Below, piece after piece: positions 5,763 to 11,887 of a DNA stretch of 12,447 nt (position 1 is its first letter; each line of letters starts with the position of its first letter). Location of the stretch: positions 1 to 12,447 of the forward strand of contig JBDKKY010000020.1 of the NCBI GenBank assembly GCA_039795875.1, in the 5' to 3' direction. Source of the DNA: CAIZLB01 sp039795875 (GTDB lineage: Bacteria > Patescibacteriota > Minisyncoccia > Phycocordibacterales > CAIZLB01). Made by a program: the position numbers and the translations under genes. The notes beneath the pieces were generated by a model. It was not told the DNA's origin. It worked only from the letters and a program-made list of their open reading frames with translations, and did not search any database.

Positions 5763-6425
5763 ATGTCAGAGCTAACACCTATCACTGAACACATACTACC
5801 TGATTATTTTAAAGAGGGATTTGTCTATGACAAACACATGATTGATAAGCCGGCATCATTCATATTCACAACACATAAGCTGGGTACATTGCCATTTAAC
5901 ACAGATATAAATATCCACGGCGTCAGTTACTTGGCCAAGAAAAATTTATCCATAAAAAATGTGACGGTTGACATTGCTGTTGCCCAATCTGATTTTTTCA
6001 AAAGTTTTCGACCATCTGGATCATTGGTCGCTGGAGTACGTATCATGTTGAGTGATGCCAGGCCCGAAATACTTGAACAAAAAGATGATATACGGGTAGA
6101 CGACGGTCAATTCATCGTTTGTGAATTTGATTATGTAAAGCATTCTCGAGAAGTCGAAGAAGCTCATCATGTAGGTGAGAATTTATATGAAATGCTAGAG
6201 GGAGAAGGGATTGCTGGGGTAAGCTATACCAAAACAGGTGATGATTATCACCAGCTCCTAAATCTCGACGGGCACATGTCTATGGAAATAGATGCTGGGT
6301 ACGGTGATGGTACGTATCCTCTATGGTTCGCCTATGATAAGGATGGATCACTCTGCGCTATGTATATCGATTTTCTATTATTTGAGAGGTTTGATATTAT
6401 TGAGAAAATCATTCAACATGGCTAA
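5763..6425 (+). CDS. DUF4241-like protein, coupled to nrtR
   Basis: A 220-residue soluble protein. The C-terminal part contains DAGYGDGTYPLWFAYDKDG (residues 177-195) followed by SLCAMYIDFLLF. The GDGxYP-containing run followed by a hydrophobic IDF strand is what I associate with the DUF4241 family, so I assign it there tentatively. The N-terminal two thirds show alternating beta-like segments (VTVDIAVAQSDFF, LVAGVRIMLSD, GQFIVCEFDYV), and I see no catalytic motif. There is no signal peptide. Its last eight bases overlap the start of the NrtR gene, so the two are almost certainly co-transcribed and translationally coupled. That suggests a link with NAD metabolism or its sensing, but the only evidence is position. 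Confidence 0.7.
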   Translation: MSELTPITEHILPDYFKEGFVYDKHMIDKPASFIFTTHKLGTLPFNTDINIHGVSYLAKKNLSIKNVTVDIAVAQSDFFKSFRPSGSLVAGVRIMLSDARPEILEQKDDIRVDDGQFIVCEFDYVKHSREVEEAHHVGENLYEMLEGEGIAGVSYTKTGDDYHQLLNLDGHMSMEIDAGYGDGTYPLWFAYDKDGSLCAMYIDFLLFERFDIIEKIIQHG

Positions 6426-7077
6426 TACGCAAAATCCTATTTCACAAACAATCAGATTTGCAGCTTTGGCTGTAGATGTGATTTGTTTTCAGGTTATCGA
6501 TGGAAAGTTGAAGTTGCTTTTGGGCAAGGTCGATACTGACAACAACGTATTCAAAGGATATTGGGCTCATATCGGAGGATTGATTGAAAAAAATGAAACA
6601 GCTGAACAATCAGTTGATCGGTTGTTGAAAAATAAAGCTGGCATGACAGGCGTCTACAAAGAACAATTGTATACATTTAGTGCAGTACATCGTGATCCGC
6701 GAGGGCGAGTGGTGGCTGTAGCGTATCTAGCGTTAACTGATAGTACTCATCCGCAAGACTTGGACCACGCTAAAACAGAGACTGTGTGGGAAGAAATCAA
6801 AAAGGCTTCCAAACTCGCTTATGACCATGATGAGATGGTCAAAGTTGCTTTACAACGATTACAGGCAAAGATTATGTATACGGATATTGCCAAGCATCTG
6901 ATGCCAAAAGAATTTACACTATCAGATCTGCAAAAAGTGTATGAGCTCATATTGGGGGAGGGGATGGATAAGAGAAATTTTCGAAAACGTATGCTGTCGC
7001 TAAATCTATTGAAAGACACAAAGAGGACTGTTAAAAAAGGTGTAATGAGGCCTGCTTCGCTATATACATTTAAATAA
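6418..7077 (+). CDS. nrtR: NrtR-type transcriptional regulator of NAD metabolism
   Basis: A 219-residue protein. An N-terminal Nudix-fold domain (about 12-145) is joined to a C-terminal winged helix-turn-helix (about 160-219), the NrtR layout. The Nudix box GGLIEKNETAEQSVDRLLKNKAGM (residues 53-76) lacks the REXXEE catalytic core: it reads DRLLKNK. Catalysis should be lost and the domain should act as a ligand sensor, as in described NrtR proteins that bind ADP-ribose or related NAD metabolites. The DNA-binding part shows FTLSDLQKVYELILGEGMDKRNFRKR, then RPASLYTF near the end, both typical. The start at 6418 overlaps the upstream gene by eight bases. The stop lies 34 bases before a perfect palindrome that precedes the NAD salvage operon, its expected target. 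Confidence 0.9.
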   Translation: MANTQNPISQTIRFAALAVDVICFQVIDGKLKLLLGKVDTDNNVFKGYWAHIGGLIEKNETAEQSVDRLLKNKAGMTGVYKEQLYTFSAVHRDPRGRVVAVAYLALTDSTHPQDLDHAKTETVWEEIKKASKLAYDHDEMVKVALQRLQAKIMYTDIAKHLMPKEFTLSDLQKVYELILGEGMDKRNFRKRMLSLNLLKDTKRTVKKGVMRPASLYTFK

Positions 7078-7111
7078 AGAAAAAAACCTTCTTTTTAAGG
7101 GGAATATGGGG

Positions 7112-7138
7112 TAAATAGTGTCAGATTGACACTATTTA
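7112..7138. promoter_or_regulatory. Operator 1: perfect 27-bp palindrome (NrtR site)
   Basis: The left arm TAAATAGTGTCA and the right arm TGACACTATTTA are perfect reverse complements around a three-base GAT spacer. This is the strongest dyad in the window. The right arm contains TTGACA (7126-7131), which could serve as a -35 for a weak upstream promoter. Its place between nrtR and the NAD operon makes it the prime NrtR operator candidate. Confidence 0.8.
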
Positions 7139-7155
7139 TTTTTTGTTGTCTATAT

Positions 7156-7176
7156 ATAGTGTACTATTGACACTTA
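7156..7176. promoter_or_regulatory. Operator 2: imperfect copy overlapping the -35
   Basis: ATAGTGTAC-TAT-TGACACTTA has the same 9-3-9 layout as the core of operator 1, with the core AGTGT/ACACT conserved. Its right half contains the -35 TTGACA at 7167-7172, so a bound repressor would block RNA polymerase. Confidence 0.7.
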
Positions 7177-7195
7177 ATACCACACGGAATATAGT
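7167..7195 (+). promoter_or_regulatory. Sigma70-type promoter of the NAD salvage operon
   Basis: A perfect -35 TTGACA (7167-7172) is separated by exactly 17 bases from the -10 TATAGT (7190-7195). Expected start is near 7202, giving a 5' leader of about 50 bases before the ATG at 7252. It is the only consensus two-part promoter I find here, and both hexamers are buried in operator-like half-sites. Confidence 0.8.
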
Positions 7196-7211
7196 GTAAT
7201 CAGGACAATAT
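7191..7211. promoter_or_regulatory. Operator 3: degenerate copy overlapping the -10
   Basis: ATAGTGTAA-TCA-GGACAATAT keeps the 9-3-9 geometry. Its left half is close to that of operators 1 and 2, and its right half is degraded (ACAATAT for ACACTAT). It covers the -10 and the expected start site. Palindrome centres lie at 7125, 7166 and 7201, so the spacings are 41 and 35 bases. Confidence 0.5.
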
Positions 7212-7235
7212 ATAGAACCTTTAACATTTAACCAA

Positions 7236-7241
7236 AAGGAG
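7236..7241 (+). promoter_or_regulatory. Canonical Shine-Dalgarno of the NMNAT-Nudix gene
   Basis: AAGGAG ends ten bases before the ATG at 7252. It is the only textbook ribosome binding site that I find before a start codon in this window, and it fixes the start of this gene. Confidence 0.85.
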
Positions 7242-7251
7242 AACTAAACGT

Positions 7252-8145
7252 ATGAACACTAAAAGACGACTGGGCGTGGTAGTGGGACGATTCCAGGCTC
7301 CACACCTACACAACGGTCACCGATATTTCATCGATACGGTGGCTAAACAAAATGATGACTTGTTGATCTTGATCGGTGTCTCTGGCGGCTTCGCCTGCCG
7401 AAAAGATCCGATGGACTATGAGACGAGAAGGGTAATGGTGGCCGGTGTATATCCGACTGCTGTTGTCGACATCCTTGCTGATCATCCATCAGACCTCGAA
7501 TGGTCCAAGAAGCTGGACGAAGTGATTGCTAAAAACTTTCCTGATCATGAGGTTACACTCTACGGATCACGCGACAGTTTCTTGGATTACTACTCCGGTC
7601 AAAATACCACTGAGTACATCCAGCCAATCTGTGATAGCAAGGCGACGACAACTCGAAACGAGGCGGCTGGACAGGTCATGGATTCTCCGGAATTTCGCGC
7701 AGGGATGATTTATGCAGCAGCGCAACATTTCCCAACATCGTTTCAGGCTGTTGACGTCATCGTCAGACACAGTACTGAAAACAAGGTACTCGTCGGCAGA
7801 AAAACCGGCGAAGAAGGATGGAGATTCCCCGGAGGATTCGTTGACCCAACAGACCCAAGTCTCGAATACACAGTCAGGCGCGAGGTGCGAGAAGAGTGTG
7901 GTGACATTGAGATCGAAGATCTTCGCTATATCTGTTCTGCTCGCATCAATGATCATCGGTATCGCAATTCCGAACACAAGGTCATGAGTTCGTGCTACTC
8001 GGCGGTCTATGTCTATGGCCGCATCGTAGCATCTGATGATCTCAACGAAGTTCGTTGGCAAGATATTAACGGTCTCGTCAATTGTCTTATGCCCGAACAT
8101 CAACAACTAGGCGAAGCCTACATCAATCAATTGAAAAACAAATAA
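7252..8145 (+). CDS. nadM: Bifunctional NMN adenylyltransferase / Nudix ADP-ribose pyrophosphatase
   Basis: A 297-residue NadM-Nudix fusion. The N-terminal nucleotidyltransferase domain (about 1-150) has GRFQAPHLHNGH (12-23), the GRFQPxHxGH-type nucleotide-binding motif with one extra residue. It also has SKATTTR (129-135), matching the second ISxTxxR-type motif. It should join NMN and ATP to give NAD and pyrophosphate. The C-terminal Nudix domain (about 160-297) has GGFVDPTDPSLEYTVRREV (194-212) followed by REECGD (213-218). The REVREE catalytic glutamates are intact, and the box is one residue longer than the classic spacing. Relatives with this fusion hydrolyse ADP-ribose. It is the first gene of an operon with nadV, 14 bases upstream of it, under the operator-laden promoter at 7167. 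G+C is visibly higher than in nrtR. The exact in vivo Nudix substrate is inferred. Confidence 0.92.
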   Translation: MNTKRRLGVVVGRFQAPHLHNGHRYFIDTVAKQNDDLLILIGVSGGFACRKDPMDYETRRVMVAGVYPTAVVDILADHPSDLEWSKKLDEVIAKNFPDHEVTLYGSRDSFLDYYSGQNTTEYIQPICDSKATTTRNEAAGQVMDSPEFRAGMIYAAAQHFPTSFQAVDVIVRHSTENKVLVGRKTGEEGWRFPGGFVDPTDPSLEYTVRREVREECGDIEIEDLRYICSARINDHRYRNSEHKVMSSCYSAVYVYGRIVASDDLNEVRWQDINGLVNCLMPEHQQLGEAYINQLKNK

Positions 8146-8159
8146 CCAATCCTACTACT

Positions 8160-9542
8160 ATGGACCTATTCAATAATATTCTACTCCTCACTGACAGTTA
8201 CAAGCCCAGTCACCACAAACAAGTTCCTCCGGGAACTACGCGGATCTTCTCTTTTCTCGAGAGTCGCGGTGGCCGCTACACGACAACCCTGTTCTTCGGT
8301 CTGCAGTATCTGATCAAACAGTATCTGCTTGGCCAGGTTGTCACCGAAGAAAAGATTGTGGAAGCCAGAGAATTCTTCGCTGCTCACTTCGGCAACACTG
8401 AGATCTTCAACGAAGCCGGCTGGCGCCACATCCTTGAAAAACATGATGGTCGTCTGCCGTTGGAGATCAAAGCGGTCCGCGAAGGTACGCATGTGCCGGT
8501 GTCGAACGTGCTGGTGACAGTGGTCAACACTGATCCAGCTGTGCCATGGCTCACCAACTACATCGAAACACTGCTGGTGCAATTGTGGTACCCAATCACT
8601 GTTGCCACACAGAGCTTCGCCATGAAGCAAGTGATACTGAAGTATCTGGCTGAAACAGGAACACCAGAAGAAGTGGATTTTAAACTCCATGACTTCGGTT
8701 TCCGCGGAAGCACCTCAGTCGAATCTGCCGGCATTGGTGGGATGGCTCACCTGGTGAACTTTAAGGGCACGGATACAATACCAGCTCTACTCTGCGCTCG
8801 TCGTTACTATGGTGAGCCGATGGCCGGGTTTTCTATTCCGGCCGCTGAGCACAGTACTATCACATCGTGGAAAAAGGAAAATGAAGTTGCGGCGTATCGC
8901 AATATGCTGCAACAATTCCCGAATGGTCTCGTGGCAGTCGTCAGCGACAGCTACAATATCTTCGAAGCCTGTGAAAAGCTTTGGGGAGGAGAACTTCGGG
9001 ACGAAGTCCTGAACCGCAATGGAGTACTGGTGATCCGGCCGGACAGCGGTGATCCGATCGCTGTGCTGTGTCGCGTACTCGAGATCCTCGCCGAACGTTT
9101 TGGATATACAGTAAACAGTAAGGGCTACAAAGTCCTCAATCCGAAAGTCCGACTGATCCAAGGTGATGGCATTGATCACCAGAGCATGGGCGACATTCTC
9201 GAAGCACTCAAGCAGAACAAATGGTCGGCTGACAATCTGGCCTTTGGTTCCGGCGGCGGTCTGCTGCAGAAACTGAATCGCGATACCCAAAAGTTCGCCT
9301 TCAAATGCTGTGCAGCAGAGGTCAATGGAGAGTGGCGTGATGTGCTGAAAGACCCAGTGACTGATCCTGGCAAGCGGTCGAAGGCTGGATGTCTCGCTCT
9401 GGTCCGCAGAGATGGTGTGTACGTAACGGTGGATGAGAGAGATATTGCTCCGGGTGAAAACCTGCTTATCCCAGTCTTCCGTGACGGAGTTCTCCTCGAG
9501 GATCAATCGTTCGCAGACATTCGCGAACGCGCCGCTGCATAA
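8160..9542 (+). CDS. nadV: Nicotinamide phosphoribosyltransferase
   Basis: A 460-residue enzyme, close to the usual family length, aligning along its length with human NAMPT from memory. It makes NMN from nicotinamide and PRPP, the first step of nicotinamide salvage. Conserved active-site stretches include TDSYKPSHHKQ near the N-terminus and HDFGFRGSTSVESAG, with F179 and R182 matching human F193 and R196. NFKGTDT carries D205 (human D219), PAAEHSTITSW carries H231 (human H247), and RPDSGDP carries R293 and D295 (human R311 and D313). IQGDGID and FGSGGGLLQKLNRDTQKFAFK follow, with KDPVTDPGKRSKAG near the end. The ATG at 8160 is preferred. An upstream in-frame ATG at 8082 lies inside the preceding gene and would add 26 residues without family similarity. 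There is no clear Shine-Dalgarno, so translation may be coupled to nadM 14 bases upstream. A strong terminator follows. Confidence 0.95.
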   Translation: MDLFNNILLLTDSYKPSHHKQVPPGTTRIFSFLESRGGRYTTTLFFGLQYLIKQYLLGQVVTEEKIVEAREFFAAHFGNTEIFNEAGWRHILEKHDGRLPLEIKAVREGTHVPVSNVLVTVVNTDPAVPWLTNYIETLLVQLWYPITVATQSFAMKQVILKYLAETGTPEEVDFKLHDFGFRGSTSVESAGIGGMAHLVNFKGTDTIPALLCARRYYGEPMAGFSIPAAEHSTITSWKKENEVAAYRNMLQQFPNGLVAVVSDSYNIFEACEKLWGGELRDEVLNRNGVLVIRPDSGDPIAVLCRVLEILAERFGYTVNSKGYKVLNPKVRLIQGDGIDHQSMGDILEALKQNKWSADNLAFGSGGGLLQKLNRDTQKFAFKCCAAEVNGEWRDVLKDPVTDPGKRSKAGCLALVRRDGVYVTVDERDIAPGENLLIPVFRDGVLLEDQSFADIRERAAA

Positions 9543-9560
9543 ATGCCGGCGTTAAAACGA

Positions 9561-9596
9561 GCAGGTATCGTGAAAGCGGTGCCTGTGTTTTTTTTT
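9561..9596 (+). terminator. Intrinsic terminator of the NAD salvage operon
   Basis: GCAGGTATCG (9561-9570) pairs with CGGTGCCTGT (9577-9586) over ten positions, three of them G-U type, around loop TGAAAG. Nine T residues follow (9588-9596). It starts 18 bases after the nadV stop. Confidence 0.9.
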
Positions 9597-9612
9597 GTTC
9601 AACAATGTACAG

Positions 9613-9621
9613 TGGTATAAT
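9613..9621 (+). promoter_or_regulatory. Extended -10 promoter for the gene at 9628
   Basis: TGG-TATAAT is a perfect extended -10 with its hexamer at 9616-9621, exactly six bases before the ATG at 9628. The message should start on the A of ATG. This decides the start: a TTG at 9595 lies in the terminator T tract and is not credible. Confidence 0.7.
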
Positions 9622-9627
9622 ACTTGT

Positions 9628-10068
9628 ATGCTCAAGATCAACTACAAACTCACTGGTAAAGGATGGGCCAAATGCGAAGTGCAGGCCGACAATAAAATTG
9701 TGAACATAAGCGCATCATATATCAGTGATGCTCTTGGAATGTTAGTGCAAGCTGTATTATTGGTTCTTGCTGATACAAAAGTTATCAAGACTTCCTTCGT
9801 TGAAGAGCCGGGAGAGTATCGGTGGATATTTACTCCAACTGATAATGGTGTTCAAGTCCAGATCTTAGAGTTCGACGACGTATGGACTCACGACCCAGAT
9901 TCGCTCGGCAAGGAGATCTTTATATATCAGAGCACTAAGGAGGAGTTAAAAAAAGCCATGGTTGATTGCCTGGACCAAATCTTAAAAGACATGACTTTGG
10001 AAGAGTATAACAAGAAATGGGGTCTACACGAGTTTCCGTCAGATTTGCACAACCAGCTTAAAAAATAA
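9628..10068 (+). CDS. Small soluble protein of unknown function
   Basis: A 146-residue protein that I do not recognise. It starts MLKINYKLTGKGWAKCEVQ with beta-like strands, followed by a helix (DALGMLVQAVLLVLAD), further strands (GEYRWIFTPTDNGVQVQILEFDDVW), and a C-terminal helical part (STKEELKKAMVDCLDQILKDM). The ending EYNKKWGLHEFPSDLHNQLKK is Trp/His-containing. There is no signal peptide, membrane segment or catalytic motif. The layout of one beta sheet with packed helices is reminiscent of small immunity-type or contact-dependent proteins, but I cannot name a family. It has its own strong extended -10 promoter, giving a likely leaderless message, and is flanked by the terminator of the NAD operon. 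Confidence 0.7.
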   Translation: MLKINYKLTGKGWAKCEVQADNKIVNISASYISDALGMLVQAVLLVLADTKVIKTSFVEEPGEYRWIFTPTDNGVQVQILEFDDVWTHDPDSLGKEIFIYQSTKEELKKAMVDCLDQILKDMTLEEYNKKWGLHEFPSDLHNQLKK

Positions 10069-10091
10069 CCTCTAACCAGTAAGTTTCTTTA

Positions 10092-10100
10092 TGTTACAAT
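10092..10100 (+). promoter_or_regulatory. Extended -10 promoter for the gene at 10107
   Basis: TGT-TACAAT has its hexamer at 10095-10100, exactly six bases before the ATG at 10107. It matches TATAAT at five of six positions and carries the TGn extension. There is no Shine-Dalgarno sequence. Confidence 0.6.
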
Positions 10101-10106
10101 AACTTC

Positions 10107-10622
10107 ATGAAAAAAATCACTATATTCATCATAGTTTTAGCGGCTATAGTAGCGGTTGTTTGGCAAAGTCAGAAGTTTATGAAAACTCCTTCTGCTGCAC
10201 AGACTATGGCAACAACCACATCAGATATGTCGGAGCCTATTGCTCCAAAACACGCTGAGGATATGATCCCTGTGTCTCCTGTAAGTTCAACGACCCTGCA
10301 GGCAGTGAAGACAAGTCTCATTGGAAAATGGCAAAATCTAGAAGATGTAAAATTTACCAGAGAGTTTAAGGCCAACGGCATGTTCGTGGATTCTTATGAA
10401 GGTCAACCGGTACCAACCCATGGGGAGTGGAAAGCATTCACCAAAGAACAGCCACTGTCGTGGGCGAGGATCTCTTTAGAAGTTGGAAGCGTCTATGTAC
10501 AATTTGATGGACCTGATTCACCCGATGGTGCTTTCGTGATGAAAGTTATAAAGGTTACTCCGGATGAATTAGAATTGGGTAATATGAGTGGTGGACCCGG
10601 ATTAAGGCTTAAGAAAATATAA
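10107..10622 (+). CDS. Membrane-anchored or secreted protein of unknown function
   Basis: A 171-residue protein. Residues 1-20 (MKKITIFIIVLAAIVAVVWQ) form an uncleaved signal anchor or a signal peptide. Residues 25-70 are a low-complexity Ser/Thr/Pro/Met linker. Residues about 70-171 form a compact beta-rich domain, beginning SLIGKWQNLEDVKFTREFKANGMF and continuing THGEWKAF, then VYVQFDGPDSPDGAFVMKVIKV. The 'GKW...F..NG.......G.W' pattern resembles lipocalin-like or copper-resistance NlpE-like small beta domains, but I would not assign a family. It is the first of three tightly spaced genes (15 and 7 bases apart), so it is probably in an operon with the next membrane protein and the Nudix gene. 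Confidence 0.7.
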   Translation: MKKITIFIIVLAAIVAVVWQSQKFMKTPSAAQTMATTTSDMSEPIAPKHAEDMIPVSPVSSTTLQAVKTSLIGKWQNLEDVKFTREFKANGMFVDSYEGQPVPTHGEWKAFTKEQPLSWARISLEVGSVYVQFDGPDSPDGAFVMKVIKVTPDELELGNMSGGPGLRLKKI

Positions 10623-10637
10623 AGACTAAATACGCAT

Positions 10638-11312
10638 ATGAAATCAAAAATCATACCCATTATTATTGTTATTCTCATCGTTGCTGCTGGAATCTTTCTG
10701 GCTGTACGAAATAGTAAGCCTCTAACAGGGGAGGCGTTGGTAACTCAAATGATTAAAGATAGTAGTAAAGCTAATCCTAGCCAATTGTATACTGCCTCAC
10801 AAACCGCCTATGAACTCGGAGATCTGCAGTCAGCTGGATTCCTGGTTTATGCTGCCCGTATTCGTGCCACTTTTGATGTTGAGAGATTTGGTCTAGACCA
10901 AGCGGGTCCGGCCATTAAAGAATGGCAACAAATCGAAGACCAATATGGGTATATTCTTAACCCTCAATTGATGAGAGATCCAACCATGTTTAATACAAAC
11001 GCAAAAATGATAGAAGACTGGCCTGTTGTGCCATCACCAAAAGCTGATTATCCAGCCGAAGTGTATGGGGAAATCAAGGTTGCAGAGGCGGATTGGTTTG
11101 AACTTGGTCAAAAGACCAAGAAACAATTTACGGACACATTCTTCAATCCATTTAAAATATTTTTAAGTGATGCTAAAAATGTAGAAGCATTAAACTTTGT
11201 TAATGATTATAATTTTAGTAAAATTCCACCAACAGAAGAAAACGAAGCCACATATGTTGCTAATCTGAAAATTGTCAGCCAGGGACTGAGTGCAAGCGGT
11301 TTAGGGCACTAG
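10638..11312 (+). CDS. Membrane-anchored protein of unknown function
   Basis: A 224-residue protein with an N-terminal signal anchor (MKSKIIPIIIVILIVAAGIFLAV) and an extracytoplasmic, mostly helical domain. Within about residues 40-85 there is a repeat-like helical region (YTASQTAYELGDLQSAGFLVYAARIRATFD) that looks tetratricopeptide-like, though no full repeat series is visible. A later segment reads WQQIEDQYGYILNPQLMRDPTMF. Another is KAMIEDW-like with YPAEVYGEIKVAEADWFELGQKTKKQF. I cannot name a family. It begins 15 bases after the previous stop and ends seven bases before the Nudix start. It has no clear own promoter and no Shine-Dalgarno sequence, so co-transcription is likely. Confidence 0.7.
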   Translation: MKSKIIPIIIVILIVAAGIFLAVRNSKPLTGEALVTQMIKDSSKANPSQLYTASQTAYELGDLQSAGFLVYAARIRATFDVERFGLDQAGPAIKEWQQIEDQYGYILNPQLMRDPTMFNTNAKMIEDWPVVPSPKADYPAEVYGEIKVAEADWFELGQKTKKQFTDTFFNPFKIFLSDAKNVEALNFVNDYNFSKIPPTEENEATYVANLKIVSQGLSASGLGH

Positions 11313-11319
11313 TCATCGT

Positions 11320-11838
11320 ATGTCAAAACCCCTCACCACATCTTTTTATATGAATGGTATCGAATATTCAGTCGAGTATGTGAGTACCGATTCATTTGAC
11401 CACTTAGATCAAACTCGGATCAAGCAAGTGTACGGTGTCTGTTTTGTCAATGACGAAATAGTCATAGGCTACAGTGAGTCAAAAGATGAGTGGTCCCTTG
11501 TCGGTGGTAGTGTCGAAAAAGGGGAGACGCTCGAACAAGCACTTCGCCGGGAGATCAAAGAAGAGTCAAATATGGAAATTTTGACTTTTAAGCCTATCGG
11601 TTATCAAACAATAACCAATCCAGAAGATGGTAGTTTCATTTACCAACTGCGATACATGTGTATAGTGCGTCCATATGGACCATTCACTGGAGACACTGGC
11701 AAGGGTATGGATGGAAAAGGGGTTACCGAAATACAACTCGTTGATCCAGCAATATATCGAGAGTATTTTGACTGGGGTGAAATAGGGGAAGAAATAATTC
11801 TTCGAGCGGTAGATTTGAAAGATGAATCGGCCCAATAA
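11320..11838 (+). CDS. Nudix hydrolase
   Basis: A 172-residue single-domain Nudix protein. The box GGSVEKGETLEQALRREIKEESNM follows the G-x5-E-x7-REU-x-EE pattern, with the catalytic REIKEE intact. The Gly near the box end is replaced by Asn. Preceding strands are KQVYGVCFVNDEIVIGYSES and KDEWSLVG, and the C-terminal part ends in an acidic helix. The family hydrolyses nucleoside diphosphates linked to other groups, and the substrate here cannot be told. It is the third Nudix-fold protein in the window, after the catalytically dead regulator and the fusion enzyme. It lies seven bases after the preceding stop and lacks a Shine-Dalgarno sequence. Confidence 0.85.
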   Translation: MSKPLTTSFYMNGIEYSVEYVSTDSFDHLDQTRIKQVYGVCFVNDEIVIGYSESKDEWSLVGGSVEKGETLEQALRREIKEESNMEILTFKPIGYQTITNPEDGSFIYQLRYMCIVRPYGPFTGDTGKGMDGKGVTEIQLVDPAIYREYFDWGEIGEEIILRAVDLKDESAQ

Positions 11839-11875
11839 AAATCGTATAGATCTAACCACATCATAGTTCATGTAG

Positions 11876-11881
11876 TATACT
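11876..11881 (+). promoter_or_regulatory. -10 element for the gene at 11888
   Basis: TATACT ends exactly six bases before the ATG at 11888. It sits within TAGTATACT, the same word found at the same distance before the DedA gene on the other strand. Confidence 0.55.
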
Positions 11882-11887
11882 TAGCTC

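Noticed and set aside
6292..6417. Longer NrtR start at 6292.
   Set aside because: The added residues lie entirely inside the upstream gene and have no NrtR similarity. The start at 6418 gives the usual N-terminus.
7076..7100. Possible weak hairpins (AAAGAA/TTCTTT, CCTT/AAGG) after nrtR as a terminator.
   Set aside because: The stems are short and AT-only or four pairs long, and there is no proper T tract after the second. Readthrough toward nadM cannot be excluded.
7567..8106. Long minus-strand frames opposite nadM and nadV (for example 7567-8106 and 8787-9506).
   Set aside because: They are shadows of the higher-G+C coding genes on the plus strand, with no family features.
8082..8159. Longer NadV start at 8082.
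   Set aside because: It overlaps the end of nadM and precedes the conserved N-terminus, and NadV homologues start near MDLFNNILLLTDSYK.
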